Notes under the pieces: model-generated
What the model was told of the DNA's origin: nothing
What the model saw: the letters and a program-made list of their open reading frames with translations, nothing else
The model's database searches: none
Made by a program: the position numbers and the translations under genes
Shown: piece by piece, positions 1 to 8,099 of the stretch
How positions within the stretch are numbered: the stretch's first letter is position 1
Layout of the letters: the number at the start of each line of letters is the position of its first letter
From: a virus
Reading direction: 5' to 3' (one strand)
IMG/VR virus record: IMGVR_UViG_3300025137_005047
Location: 1-55,050 of that record
Length of the DNA stretch: 55,050 nt

Positions 1-1
1 A

Positions 2-1432
2 ACTACCGCCCTGATAACTGTCTTTAGTATGGGAGCATATTTTATGGCTGACCCCTATTTGGGGTTAGTCTTTCTGACTGCTATCGTGGCAAGTTGTGCC
101 AGTGCTGATAGTTATACAAGTATTCTTACTGGTATACCTGGTGCAAGTACAACAGCCGCCTGTGTTATTGACGGTTATCCTATGGCAAAGAAAGGTCAAG
201 CCGCAAGAGCAATGGGTATTGCTATTACTGACTCTACATTTAATGGAGTTATATTCGCGGCACTAACTTTCTTTCTACTTCCTTACTATGGGAAGATTAT
301 AGTATTATTTGGACGTCCAGAGTTTCTGGGCTTCATGACAATGGCCCTAGCCTGTGTAGGTTTTGTGGCAAGTAAAAATGTATTTTTAAGTATCTGTGCA
401 ATCATATTTGGATTAGCAGTAGGTATGGTTGGAGAAGATGTTGTAAGTAATCCTAGACTAACATTTGGTTGGGAATATTTACAAAATGGAATTGGCATGG
501 TAGTTTTACTATCAGGGCTATTTGGAGTCCCAGAATTATTAGATGGATTCAGAAGAAAATTAAAATCAGCGGCACCACCAATGGAAGGCAATTACTTTGA
601 AGGCTTGAAAGAAGGCTTTGGGGATTGTAGAAAAAATTGGAAAGATATGGCCCGCGGAGGAATAATTGGTTTTGTTACTGGTTTACTACCAGGTGTAGGA
701 GGAGCAGTAGGAGACTTTTTGGCGTATGGAGCCACAAAAGCCGCACATAAAGAAAAACAAGAGGTTCCATTCGGCTCAGGTAACCCAATTGGATTATTAG
801 GTTGCGAAGGAGCCAACAATGCACAAAAAGTATCTAGTATGATACCTGCTTGTTTATTTGGTATACCAGCGGCACCATTTGCGGCTATGGTAATGGCAAT
901 TTGTATGTACTTTGGTATGGAAATTGGTACACCTAGTCTACTAGATGATTTACAGTTTACAAACAGTTTAGCATTTGGTTATATTTTTGGTACTATCGGT
1001 GTAGCATTATTAAGTATTTTCTTATACAAGTATATACTTAAAATCTTAGAAGTTCCTTTTTGGATTTATGCAACATTTATTTTAGCAGTAATTGTTTATG
1101 CAAATATGCAGTACACAGGTGGCTGGGAAGACTTGGCACTGTTAACAATTTTAAGTGCGATTGGATGTGTATGTAAACACTTTAATATTAGTAGACCAGC
1201 AATTCTTGTTGCATATGTTGTAGCATTTAAAATTGATGAATACTTTTGGGGAACATTACAATTATACGGATACAAACAATGGAAGCCAGGCTTAACTTCT
1301 ATGGAAGGATTTAGATGGACTGAATTGTTTAATATTTACAATCATCCTATCTTTCTTATATGTATTGTAATTGCAATAGGTATATTTGTAAATAGTTTAG
1401 TAAGAAAAGATAAAGGATTGGATTATACATAA
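2..1432 (+). CDS. tctA: TctA-type tripartite tricarboxylate transporter permease, 5' truncated by window edge
   Basis: Large membrane subunit of a tripartite tricarboxylate transporter, which in bacteria works with a periplasmic binding protein (TctC) and a small membrane protein (TctB) to import citrate-like acids. The frame is open from the first bases of the window, so the true start lies upstream; the first internal ATG is at 29. The protein shows the TctA-family block around GIPGAST and DGYPMAKKGQAARAMG, followed by many hydrophobic segments to the C-terminus, and at about 477 visible residues it is close to the family length of about 500. A second conserved block, GLLPGVGGAVGDF, is near residue 220. 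Its stop is two bases before the next ATG. Neither TctB nor TctC is visible here; they may lie upstream, or the phage may supply only the permease. Family call is firm; substrate is unknown. Confidence 0.85.
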   Translation, partial: TTALITVFSMGAYFMADPYLGLVFLTAIVASCASADSYTSILTGIPGASTTAACVIDGYPMAKKGQAARAMGIAITDSTFNGVIFAALTFFLLPYYGKIIVLFGRPEFLGFMTMALACVGFVASKNVFLSICAIIFGLAVGMVGEDVVSNPRLTFGWEYLQNGIGMVVLLSGLFGVPELLDGFRRKLKSAAPPMEGNYFEGLKEGFGDCRKNWKDMARGGIIGFVTGLLPGVGGAVGDFLAYGATKAAHKEKQEVPFGSGNPIGLLGCEGANNAQKVSSMIPACLFGIPAAPFAAMVMAICMYFGMEIGTPSLLDDLQFTNSLAFGYIFGTIGVALLSIFLYKYILKILEVPFWIYATFILAVIVYANMQYTGGWEDLALLTILSAIGCVCKHFNISRPAILVAYVVAFKIDEYFWGTLQLYGYKQWKPGLTSMEGFRWTELFNIYNHPIFLICIVIAIGIFVNSLVRKDKGLDYT

Positions 1433-1433
1433 A

Positions 1434-2180
1434 ATGAAACATCAAACTAATTGGAATAAAACTCTGCAACCTGCAGATGATTACGAAAGTAATTGGGATT
1501 GGACAGTTGCACACAGTGAATATCATTTCGATGATAATATTAAAGACAAAGAAGGTGAATGGTTTAAAGTTCTAGGACGATTTGACAATTCTTCCTTATG
1601 GCAAGACGAAACAGATAGATTAATCAAAGAATCAACAAAGGCAATTAATTGGCAAACAAGAAAGTTTTTTGGAGAATCTCCAAAAGAGTCACCAATGTTA
1701 AAGCAAGAAGAATATGATATTGCACAAGGCGGCGGCGACCCTAAAAAACTTATGTTAACTAATATGTTGGACGAGTTAGAAGATTACCCAGTACTAACTA
1801 AAATGAAAGAACATTTTGGAGTTATTGGAGATCAGAACGAATTTAAAGTCCGTTGTCACACTCAATTAACTGGACAGATGTTCAACTTGCATATGGATAA
1901 ATTATGGGATCGTTGTATAGATGATCCAGAAAAAATATGCCGTATTACATTCTTCTTAGAAGACTGGAGGCCTGGTCAATTTTATATGTATGGTAATTGT
2001 GTGTATGAACGTTGGAAAGCCGGCGAAGCACATATATTTGATTGGCCCAATGTACCACACGCAACCGCCAACGCAAGTAATTTCGCAAGACCAAGTATTC
2101 AGATTACAGGATTAAAATCTGATAAAACACGAGAATTAATTGAGAACGGATCACGCGATACAGTATGGACACTAGACTAA
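1434..2180 (+). CDS. 2-oxoglutarate/Fe(II)-dependent oxygenase (aspartyl/prolyl hydroxylase-like)
   Basis: Probable non-haem iron oxygenase that uses 2-oxoglutarate and O2 to hydroxylate a protein or small molecule. The iron-binding facial triad is visible as H153-x-D155 (in NLHMDKLWD) and H209 (in NVPHATAN), followed by R219, which would bind 2-oxoglutarate. The double-stranded beta-helix core spans about residues 138-228, and the N-terminal 135 residues are not recognised. Marine T4-like phages often carry 2OG oxygenases whose substrates are mostly unknown. The gene follows tctA after one base and overlaps the DUF2061 gene by 16 nt, so it is probably co-transcribed with the sulfation-like cassette downstream. 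The fold call is good; the substrate is not inferable. Confidence 0.75.
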   Translation: MKHQTNWNKTLQPADDYESNWDWTVAHSEYHFDDNIKDKEGEWFKVLGRFDNSSLWQDETDRLIKESTKAINWQTRKFFGESPKESPMLKQEEYDIAQGGGDPKKLMLTNMLDELEDYPVLTKMKEHFGVIGDQNEFKVRCHTQLTGQMFNLHMDKLWDRCIDDPEKICRITFFLEDWRPGQFYMYGNCVYERWKAGEAHIFDWPNVPHATANASNFARPSIQITGLKSDKTRELIENGSRDTVWTLD

Positions 2181-2365
2181 GAAGTATAGTAAAAACTATT
2201 TCTTGGCGATTAACTGGTACACTACTAACATTTTTAATAAGTTGGGCTATACTAGGCGATATTGCTACAAGTAGTGCTATTGCTATAATACAATTAACAT
2301 TTAATACTTTTGCATTTTATATACATGAACGTATATGGAATCTATTTAAATGGGGTAGAAATTGA
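2165..2365 (+). CDS. DUF2061 small membrane protein
   Basis: Short protein (66 aa) of the DUF2061 type, with a conserved N-terminal R-S-x-x-K-T-x-S-W-R-x-x-G-T pattern and two hydrophobic helices at about residues 14-30 and 37-53. DUF2061 domains occur beside or fused to adenylylsulfate kinase, which fits the CysC-like gene 1.3 kb downstream. It starts inside the end of the 2OG oxygenase gene, and its stop TGA overlaps the TTG start of the next gene. Likely an inner-membrane accessory of the sulfation-like cassette; its biochemical role is unknown. Confidence 0.7.
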   Translation: MDTRLRSIVKTISWRLTGTLLTFLISWAILGDIATSSAIAIIQLTFNTFAFYIHERIWNLFKWGRN

Positions 2366-3003
2366 AACCAATACTAACAATAATGACAGGACCACAAGGC
2401 AGTGGCAATCATCTATTCAGTAAAGCACTAGGACAAAATAGAAACATCTTTGCATGGCCCAGTTTACAGGAAAAGTATTGGGAAGGGCATGACTTAGAGC
2501 CTTTCGCAGAGTATTGGAAAAATCCGTTAAAACTAAATGAGTTTAATTGGAAACAAAGTTTTCATTTTGTAACAAGTATCAGTTGTCCTTATTTTGATGA
2601 TGGTAAAGAAACTATTCCAAATTATAAAAAATTTGTAAAAGAAGCAAGTAAGTACGCAGAAGTACAATTTGTTATAATTGGTAGAGATAGCAATATTATA
2701 AAATTACAACAAGAACGTGTAAGGGGTAAACATACTACCTCTTATTTTACGAAAGAAGTAGGTAATCTAATTTCAAATTATAAAACAATTTTTGCAAGTC
2801 AGGAATTGTTATACCTATATAAGGTACACTATTTAAATTGGATAGAAAAAGAAATAGGCTTATTGCCTGTAGAAACTACTGTAAATGATAGTAAACTTTT
2901 AGAAATATTATTAAAAGATGCTAATACAAAATATATATCACAAGCAGAGTCGGAATTAGATAAAACAATAAAGTTAGCAAGTAGCCGTAAAGGTGCAATA
3001 TGA
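2362..3003 (+). CDS. P-loop sulfotransferase-like protein, Walker A variant GPQGSGNH
   Basis: Begins with a beta strand and a glycine-rich loop, GPQGSGNH at residues 10-16, in the position of a Walker A/PAPS-binding loop but with Asn-His where Lys-Ser/Thr is usual. An aromatic-rich block (AWPSLQEKYWEGHDLEPF) follows. The layout resembles the sulfotransferase-like proteins of marine myophages and the related proteins at 3000-3683 and 18395-18919. The start is TTG at 2362 within the preceding stop (TTGA); no ATG fits better. It ends in an ATGA overlap with the next gene. Given the APS kinase downstream it may transfer sulfate from PAPS, but the substrate is unknown and catalysis is unproven. 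Confidence 0.5.
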   Translation: MKPILTIMTGPQGSGNHLFSKALGQNRNIFAWPSLQEKYWEGHDLEPFAEYWKNPLKLNEFNWKQSFHFVTSISCPYFDDGKETIPNYKKFVKEASKYAEVQFVIIGRDSNIIKLQQERVRGKHTTSYFTKEVGNLISNYKTIFASQELLYLYKVHYLNWIEKEIGLLPVETTVNDSKLLEILLKDANTKYISQAESELDKTIKLASSRKGAI

Positions 3004-3683
3004 AAAAACAAGTAAAAGAGTTATGGGTTTGGCCACCAGGTGCTAGTGGTAATTTTGTAATGACACACTACTATGGAGATGGTGAAATAAAACCTAATAA
3101 CGAGTATCAAGTTAAAGGTCCAGTTAAATGGATACCAATGTTCTTTAACAAAGTTCATGCAAACCATTACTTAAAATTAGGACATACTATAAGACAAGAT
3201 GTATATAGCAGTAACTTACAAAAATTACTTAATAGTACAGAAGAGAATTTATCTTGGCACTGGTTACCGATCTTCTTAAAAAAACATTTAGATATAAACG
3301 AAATACATTATATTTTACCTAAACCAGAAATACAATGGTATATTAGTTTTTTAACGTTACTTAAAAATACAACAATAAACACATACGATAACTTTGTAAA
3401 CGACTTACTAGAACATAGTAATACAAAGTTGTTAGAGTACGAATACAAACAACGTATAGATGAAGTTAACAGTTTTAAAACAAATAAGACAAATATTATC
3501 GATTATGAAAGTTTATTTTTTAACTATGATGCAGAATTACTAGATAGATACAATCTAACTAAAGATGTGGTAGAGAAGTACACATATGACAATATAGAAT
3601 TAATTAAACAGTTTATAAACAAAAATTTAAACGCAGAGCAACAAGCATATTTTATGTCACAGATAAGAAAGTTAGAAAAATGA
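3000..3683 (+). CDS. P-loop sulfotransferase-like protein with WPPGASGNF motif
   Basis: A 227-residue protein opening with a strand and the loop VWPPGASGNFVM (about residues 10-21), again a P-loop-like turn with Asn in place of the usual Lys. The rest is helical and rich in Lys, Asn and Tyr with no further recognised motif. It shares the N-terminal signature with the protein at 18395-18919 (WPAGAGGNF), so they are probably distant paralogues. ATGA overlaps at both ends place it inside the cassette leading to APS kinase. Sulfotransferase or nucleotide-binding activity is an inference from the loop and neighbours only. Confidence 0.4.
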   Translation: MKKQVKELWVWPPGASGNFVMTHYYGDGEIKPNNEYQVKGPVKWIPMFFNKVHANHYLKLGHTIRQDVYSSNLQKLLNSTEENLSWHWLPIFLKKHLDINEIHYILPKPEIQWYISFLTLLKNTTINTYDNFVNDLLEHSNTKLLEYEYKQRIDEVNSFKTNKTNIIDYESLFFNYDAELLDRYNLTKDVVEKYTYDNIELIKQFINKNLNAEQQAYFMSQIRKLEK

Positions 3684-4123
3684 AAATTTTAATATTTGGA
3701 TTACCTGGAAGTGGTAAAACAACATTAGCAAAGCCTTTCGCAGAATTGATTGGTGCAATACATATTAACGCCGATGTAGTACGCACACAATATGATGATT
3801 GGGATTTTAGTCCTGAAGGAAGAATTAGACAAGCACAACGTATGAAACATTTAGCAGATGGCGTAGTAATGGCAGGTAAAATTGCAGTTGCTGATTTTAT
3901 TTGTCCTACTATAGAAGCAAGAAAAGAATTTGCTCCAGACTATACAGTTTGGATGAATACTATTAAAGTGGGTAAGTATGAAGATACTAACAGAATGTTT
4001 GAGGATCCGGGTGAAGTTAATTACCATGTACGTGAATGGTTTACTGATACACACGCACAACTTGGGCAAGTCGTACAGAACTATATGTTAGTTAAACAAG
4101 GAAAACCCACGGAGAGGTTATAA
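3680..4123 (+). CDS. cysC: Adenylylsulfate (APS) kinase-like protein
   Basis: Phosphorylates adenosine 5'-phosphosulfate to PAPS in the classic family reaction. The Walker A motif is intact as GLPGSGKTT at residues 7-15. The segment ADFICPTIEARKEF near residues 71-84 corresponds to the CysC FxSPxxxxR block, and an R-x-M-F-E-D-P segment near residues 105-110 fits the lid region. At 147 aa it is shorter than bacterial CysC (about 200 aa). With DUF2061 and two sulfotransferase-like genes immediately upstream it would supply PAPS for sulfation rather than for sulfate assimilation, which is an inference. Overlaps: ATGA at the start, TAATG at the end. Confidence 0.75.
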   Translation: MKILIFGLPGSGKTTLAKPFAELIGAIHINADVVRTQYDDWDFSPEGRIRQAQRMKHLADGVVMAGKIAVADFICPTIEARKEFAPDYTVWMNTIKVGKYEDTNRMFEDPGEVNYHVREWFTDTHAQLGQVVQNYMLVKQGKPTERL

Positions 4124-4512
4124 TGTTTGATTTGAAAAAGCCCACTGCACAAATGTTAGGCAGATGGCAACCATGGCACGACGGACACACTGAATTGTTT
4201 AAACGTGCATTAGCACAAACTGGGCAAGTTGCTATAATGGTTAGAGATGTCGAAGGTGTTGATGCTGGTATGGGAAATGATGATAATCCTTTTGATTTTA
4301 CAACGATTGCACTAGGTATTAATGAGGTACTAGCAAAGCATGGATTTACAGTACAAAAAGAGTATATTGTAATGCAAGTCCCTAATATTGTTGATATAAG
4401 TTATGGTAGAGGCGTAGGTTATACGTTTACAGAACATGACTTAGGTAAAGAACTGCATAGTATTAGTGCTACTAAAATCCGTGCTAATATGCGAAAAAAC
4501 GGCAAATTATAA
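4123..4512 (+). CDS. Nucleotidyltransferase (NMNAT/cytidylyltransferase-like, HxGH family)
   Basis: A 129-residue alpha/beta phosphodiesterase-type nucleotidyltransferase. It has the family signature GRWQPWHDGH at residues 13-22 (HxGH = H19-D-G-H22) and the C-terminal ISATKIR-like segment (SISATKIRANM, about 111-121), both used to bind ATP or CTP. Similar short proteins in marine T4-like phages are usually called cytidylyltransferases; NMN adenylyltransferase or an APS-forming activity cannot be excluded from sequence alone. Last gene of the first + strand cluster, followed by a 430 bp gap. Confidence 0.65.
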   Translation: MFDLKKPTAQMLGRWQPWHDGHTELFKRALAQTGQVAIMVRDVEGVDAGMGNDDNPFDFTTIALGINEVLAKHGFTVQKEYIVMQVPNIVDISYGRGVGYTFTEHDLGKELHSISATKIRANMRKNGKL

Positions 4513-4540
4513 AATAATTTAAAAAAGATTAGAAAAAAGG

Positions 4541-4569
4541 TTGACTTTGGATACCTTATACTGTATATT
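4541..4569 (+). promoter_or_regulatory. sigma70-like promoter before the intergenic RNA candidate
   Basis: TTGACT at 4541-4546, 17 bp spacer, TATATT at 4564-4569. It lies just after the nucleotidyltransferase gene and points into a stretch with no open frame, so it most likely drives the structured RNA candidate that follows. The preceding AAAAAAGG run is shared with other promoters of the window. Confidence 0.65.
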
Positions 4570-4576
4570 AATAATT

Positions 4577-4815
4577 AACAACTAGCACAAAAAGGCTTAT
4601 AATCTTTTTGCGTTTGTGGCGGAACAACTCTTCGGCAGAGGGGTAACGCACACTAATTCTTTTTAGGCGCCCGAGTGGGTAGGTTTAAGAGGAGGTGGTT
4701 CTAGTAAATTTCATATCTAAACCTTGCAAAAAATAGATGTGATCTGCTATTAGAAAGTTGGGGGTGAGTTCACAGCAAGGCCCTCCGAACTGCTAGTTGT
4801 AACAATTATTTCAGA
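4577..4815 (+). ncRNA. Candidate structured non-coding RNA in the gap before gp32
   Basis: The 433 bp between 4513 and 4945 hold no credible reading frame but have two strong promoters and several potential stems. Visible pairings are CAAAAAG/CTTTTTG (about 4588-4611), GCGTT/AACGC enclosing a CTC-TTCGGCA-GAG hairpin (about 4610-4650), GGTTTA/TAAACC (about 4682-4723), and AACT/AGTT near 4788-4798. GC content is clearly higher than in neighbouring DNA. I do not recognise it as 6S, RNase P, SRP RNA or a known riboswitch. It could be an independent small RNA from the 4541 promoter or a long leader for gp32 by read-through. End points are estimates. Confidence 0.45.
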
Positions 4816-4829
4816 TTCAGAAAAAAAGG

Positions 4830-4858
4830 TTGACTTTGAGTTCGAAGATAAGTATAAT
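4830..4858 (+). promoter_or_regulatory. Strong sigma70-like promoter for gp32
   Basis: TTGACT at 4830-4835, 17 bp spacer and a perfect TATAAT at 4853-4858, again preceded by AAAAAAAGG. It starts transcription about 80 nt before the gp32 ATG at 4946. The close match to the host consensus suggests early or constitutive expression of the single-strand binding protein. Confidence 0.75.
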
Positions 4859-4945
4859 TGTTAGCAGTACATCAGGAAGGTGTACATATTGCTATCATAG
4901 GCAATAATTAATTAACTTAAATAGGCAAATAGAGAGGCATACATT

Positions 4946-5980
4946 ATGGCAACATTGGCTGATATCCGTGCGAAACTACAAGCACAAGACACCCGCTCAC
5001 AAGGCGGAAACCGCGGCGGCGACAACGCAATTTATCCACACTGGAATATAGCAGAAGGTACAAGTAGTACATTAAGGTTCCTTCCGGATTCCAATCCACA
5101 AAACACATTTTTCTGGGCCGAACGAGCAATGATTCGTTTACCGTTCCAAGGCATTAAAGGACAGGTTGATAGTAAACCTATTACTGTTCAAGTACCTTGT
5201 ATGGAAATGTGGGAACCAGTAGGTTCATGTCCAATACTTACAGAAGTACGTCCATGGTTTAAAGATAGTTCTTTAGAAGACATGGGTCGTAAATATTGGA
5301 AAAAGAAATCTTACGTTTTTCAAGGAATTGTTCGTGATTCTGCACTAGATGAAGAAGCACCAGAAAATCCAATTCGTAGATTTATTATGGGACCACAACT
5401 GTTTAATATTATTAAAGCAAGTTTAATGGATCCTGATATGGAAGAATTACCTACTGATTATTCAAAAGGTATTGATTTCCGTGTTGTAAAAACTAGTAAA
5501 GGTGGATACGCAGATTATTCAACTTCTAACTGGGCAAGAAAAGAAACTGCTCTATCTGAAGATGAAACGAAAGCCATTGAAACTTACGGTCTTTATGACT
5601 TAAATGACTTTCTTCCTAAGAAACCGAGTGAAGCAGAACTAGGCATTATCAAACAAATGTTTGAAGATAGTGTTGATGGTAAGGCTTACGATTCGGAGAA
5701 GTACTCACAGTACTTCCGTCCTTCAGGAGTGCAATTACCAGATAATGGTAACAAAGCAAGTACAACAGTAACATCGGCACCAGCGGCAACGCCAACACCG
5801 ACACCTACTGCAACTGAAACAACTCAGACATCTGCTCCGGCGGCTCCTGTTTCAGAACCTGCTAAAACTGAAGCAGTTGCAACACCTGTTGCATCAGCGA
5901 CAGCAACGACAACTGCACCTGCTGAATCTGGACAACGTGCTGAAGATATTTTAGCAATGATTCGTTCAAGACAACAGTAA
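4946..5980 (+). CDS. 32: gp32-like single-stranded DNA-binding protein
   Basis: Coats single-stranded DNA at the replication fork and in recombination, working with UvsX and UvsY encoded next door. The N-terminal 20 residues are a basic, Gln-rich arm like the cooperativity domain of T4 gp32. The core (about 25-220) has aromatic-rich strands and a partial zinc-binding-like region (VPCMEMWEPVGSCPIL, Cys near 73 and 82). A long low-complexity linker of Pro, Thr and Ala (about 265-325) leads to a conserved tip, RAEDILAMIRSRQQ, instead of a T4-type acidic tail. A terminator follows directly. The ATG at 4946 follows a GAGAGG-type ribosome-binding site. Confidence 0.85.
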   Translation: MATLADIRAKLQAQDTRSQGGNRGGDNAIYPHWNIAEGTSSTLRFLPDSNPQNTFFWAERAMIRLPFQGIKGQVDSKPITVQVPCMEMWEPVGSCPILTEVRPWFKDSSLEDMGRKYWKKKSYVFQGIVRDSALDEEAPENPIRRFIMGPQLFNIIKASLMDPDMEELPTDYSKGIDFRVVKTSKGGYADYSTSNWARKETALSEDETKAIETYGLYDLNDFLPKKPSEAELGIIKQMFEDSVDGKAYDSEKYSQYFRPSGVQLPDNGNKASTTVTSAPAATPTPTPTATETTQTSAPAAPVSEPAKTEAVATPVASATATTTAPAESGQRAEDILAMIRSRQQ

Positions 5981-5993
5981 TTAAAAATAATAG

Positions 5994-6022
5994 GGAGGCG
6001 GCTATAGTCGTCTCCTTTTTTT
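5994..6022 (+). terminator. Rho-independent terminator after gp32
   Basis: Nine-base-pair stem GGAGGCGGC/GTCGTCTCC with a TATA loop, followed by seven T. It ends the gp32 transcript; partial read-through may feed uvsX, which starts 20 nt later. Confidence 0.85.
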
Positions 6023-6041
6023 AAACGGAAAGAGAAAAAAT

Positions 6042-7100
6042 ATGGCAAAACCATTTGACGTGAGTAAATTTCGTAAAGATATTACGAAGAGTATTGATGG
6101 TTTAAGCATTGGCTTCAATGATCCGACTGATTGGATTTCAACAGGAAGTTATGCATTAAATTATCTAGTAAGTGGAGATTTTAACAAAGGTCTTCCATTA
6201 GGAAAAGTAAGTGTATTCGCAGGCGAATCCGGTGCAGGTAAAAGTTATTTTGCATCAGGGAACGTTATTAAATCTGCACAAGAACAAGGTGTATTTGTAG
6301 TACTAATTGATAGTGAAAATGCATTAGATGAAACTTGGTTAAAAGCATTAGGTGTAGATACAAGTGATAGTAAACTACTAAAATTAAGTATGGCAATGTT
6401 AGATGATGTTGCTAAAACTATTAGTACATTTATGAAAGATTATAGAGATATGCCAGACGGAGAACGTCCTAAGGTATTATTTGTAATTGATTCATTAGGA
6501 ATGATGATGACACCAACTGAACTTAATCAGTTCGATGCAGGTGACATGAAAGGCGACATGGGTCGTAAAGCAAAAGCTCTTAAGGCATTAGTAACAAACT
6601 GTGTCAATATGTTTGGTAGTTATAATGTAGGGCTAGTAGCAACAAACCACACTTATCAATCGCAAGATATGTTTGATCCAGATGATAAAATATCAGGTGG
6701 ACAAGGATTTATCTATGCAAGTAGTATTGTTATTGCTATGAAGAAACTTAAATTAAAAGAGGATCTTGACGGTAATAAAGTAAGTGATGTAAGAGGTATT
6801 AGAGCAGGATGTAAAGTAATGAAAACACGTTACTCTAAACCTTTTGAAGGTGTACAAGTTAAAATCCCATACGAAACAGGTATGGATCCATATAGTGGAT
6901 TAGTTGACTTGTTTGAAAAAGCCGGTTTACTTAAGAAACAAGGTAACCGATTACAATATAAAGCAAAAGATGGGACAGAAGTTATTGAATTTCGTAAAAA
7001 TTGGACAGGCGACAAACTTGACATTGTTATGAAAGATGTATCTTCTGGCGTAGTAGAAATATCCGAAACGGCGTCTGAAGACGAAGTACCGGAAGAATAA
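6042..7100 (+). CDS. uvsX: UvsX RecA-like recombinase
   Basis: Strand-exchange ATPase of T4-type recombination-dependent replication. Walker A is AGESGAGKS at residues 60-68, and the Walker B strand VLFVIDSLG is near 146-154. The DNA-binding loop region and a C-terminal domain ending in an acidic tail (SEDEVPEE) complete a 352-residue protein, close to the T4 length of about 390. It is flanked by gp32 and UvsY, its functional partners. Confidence 0.92.
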   Translation: MAKPFDVSKFRKDITKSIDGLSIGFNDPTDWISTGSYALNYLVSGDFNKGLPLGKVSVFAGESGAGKSYFASGNVIKSAQEQGVFVVLIDSENALDETWLKALGVDTSDSKLLKLSMAMLDDVAKTISTFMKDYRDMPDGERPKVLFVIDSLGMMMTPTELNQFDAGDMKGDMGRKAKALKALVTNCVNMFGSYNVGLVATNHTYQSQDMFDPDDKISGGQGFIYASSIVIAMKKLKLKEDLDGNKVSDVRGIRAGCKVMKTRYSKPFEGVQVKIPYETGMDPYSGLVDLFEKAGLLKKQGNRLQYKAKDGTEVIEFRKNWTGDKLDIVMKDVSSGVVEISETASEDEVPEE

Positions 7101-7109
7101 GGGGATTAC

Positions 7110-7340
7110 ATGGAAGAAGAAATGTTACCTGAAATTTGGAATGTATTAAAAGAATATATTCCAGCAAAAGATAGAACAACTGCGGCGGATCATTGGGTAT
7201 CTGCGTTAGTTGACTTAGGTGTTAGTGACGAAGCATTAAAAGAATTAGGTAAAGAAGATACACATATTCGAGATGCAGTTAGTAATGCAATTCCTGAAGA
7301 GGAATTAGTTGATGACGAAGACCCTTACGGAGACGAATAA
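7110..7340 (+). CDS. Small acidic protein between uvsX and uvsY, function unknown
   Basis: A 76-residue, strongly acidic protein (C-terminus EEELVDDEDPYGDE). It starts nine bases after uvsX with a GGGG-type ribosome-binding site and ends in TAATG overlap with uvsY. The predicted helical repeats (EIWNVLKEYIP, WVSALVDLGVSDEALKEL) suggest a small helical bundle. Its position suggests a recombination accessory, but no family is recognised. Confidence 0.6.
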   Translation: MEEEMLPEIWNVLKEYIPAKDRTTAADHWVSALVDLGVSDEALKELGKEDTHIRDAVSNAIPEEELVDDEDPYGDE

Positions 7341-7795
7341 TGAGTTGGTATGGTAAAGTAACACATGATTTATCTAAATTACCTGACTTTATTGCACACT
7401 TTGAGAAAGAACTCGAAGAAGCAAAAAGAGATGTAGGTATATATGGTATCGTAGAAAAAAGTATTCGTGCTTTACCAGGAGTAACTGAGCATCGCTTTAA
7501 TCAACTTCAAGAAGTTGAAGCGGTGCTTAATTTCCTTAATATACAAATAAGAAAAATTCGTAGAAAACATTTTAAGAAATATCTAGAAGGATATCAAAGA
7601 GCATTAACAAGCCGTGATGCTGAAAAGTATGTTGACGGTGAAGATGAAGTTGTTGACTTTGAAACTTTAATCAACGAAGTTGCATTATTGCGTAATAAGT
7701 GGCTAGGTATAATGAAAGGACTAGATGCAAAACAATGGCAACTAGGACATATTGTTAAACTTAGAACAGCCGGAATGGAAGATGTATCATTATAA
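7340..7795 (+). CDS. uvsY: UvsY-like recombination mediator
   Basis: Probable mediator that loads UvsX on gp32-covered DNA. The 151-residue protein is helical. Its C-terminal segment LDAKQWQLGHIVKLRTAG aligns by eye with the T4 UvsY end (LDAIKSRGFAIKHIQDMR), and the middle KYLEGYQRALTSRDAEKY fits the YYSGR...DRY region. T4 UvsY is 137 aa. Position behind uvsX agrees. Identification is by pattern and synteny rather than by a diagnostic motif. Confidence 0.65.
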   Translation: MSWYGKVTHDLSKLPDFIAHFEKELEEAKRDVGIYGIVEKSIRALPGVTEHRFNQLQEVEAVLNFLNIQIRKIRRKHFKKYLEGYQRALTSRDAEKYVDGEDEVVDFETLINEVALLRNKWLGIMKGLDAKQWQLGHIVKLRTAGMEDVSL

Positions 7796-8099
7796 AACAA
7801 GTAAAGTAGCAGTAGAAACACTGTTTGAATACAATAAGTTTTCAAAAGAATATAATCAATATATACAATCTTTAACAGAAGAGTTAGAAGATTGTCCAGA
7901 GTGTGTACAGTTCAGACGTAAAAAGCATACATTGGATCAATTAGCAGATGACTTAAATAGAAGTTATAATAAAGTTAAAGCAGATATATTTGATACAAAA
8001 ATAAAAAACACACAACGTCAGTTAGAAGATGTAAAAGCAGACTTTATGAAAGGAATGTTAAACGATGGATTTTCTATTAAGCAACCCAGCGAACTCTAG
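7782..8099 (+). CDS. Small helical protein, function unknown
   Basis: About 105 residues starting at ATG 7782, inside the last codons of uvsY (14 nt overlap). An upstream in-frame TTG is possible, but the ATG removes a 30 nt longer overlap. The sequence is a long charged helix with a CPEC pair (residues about 38-41) that could form a disulfide or half a metal site. It overlaps the following methyltransferase gene by 35 nt. No family recognised. Confidence 0.55.
   Translation: MYHYKTSKVAVETLFEYNKFSKEYNQYIQSLTEELEDCPECVQFRRKKHTLDQLADDLNRSYNKVKADIFDTKIKNTQRQLEDVKADFMKGMLNDGFSIKQPSEL

Noticed and set aside
4577-4815. 6S RNA, RNase P, SRP RNA or glutamine riboswitch identity for the intergenic RNA
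   Set aside because: Diagnostic conserved motifs of these RNAs were not found by eye; left as unknown structured RNA.
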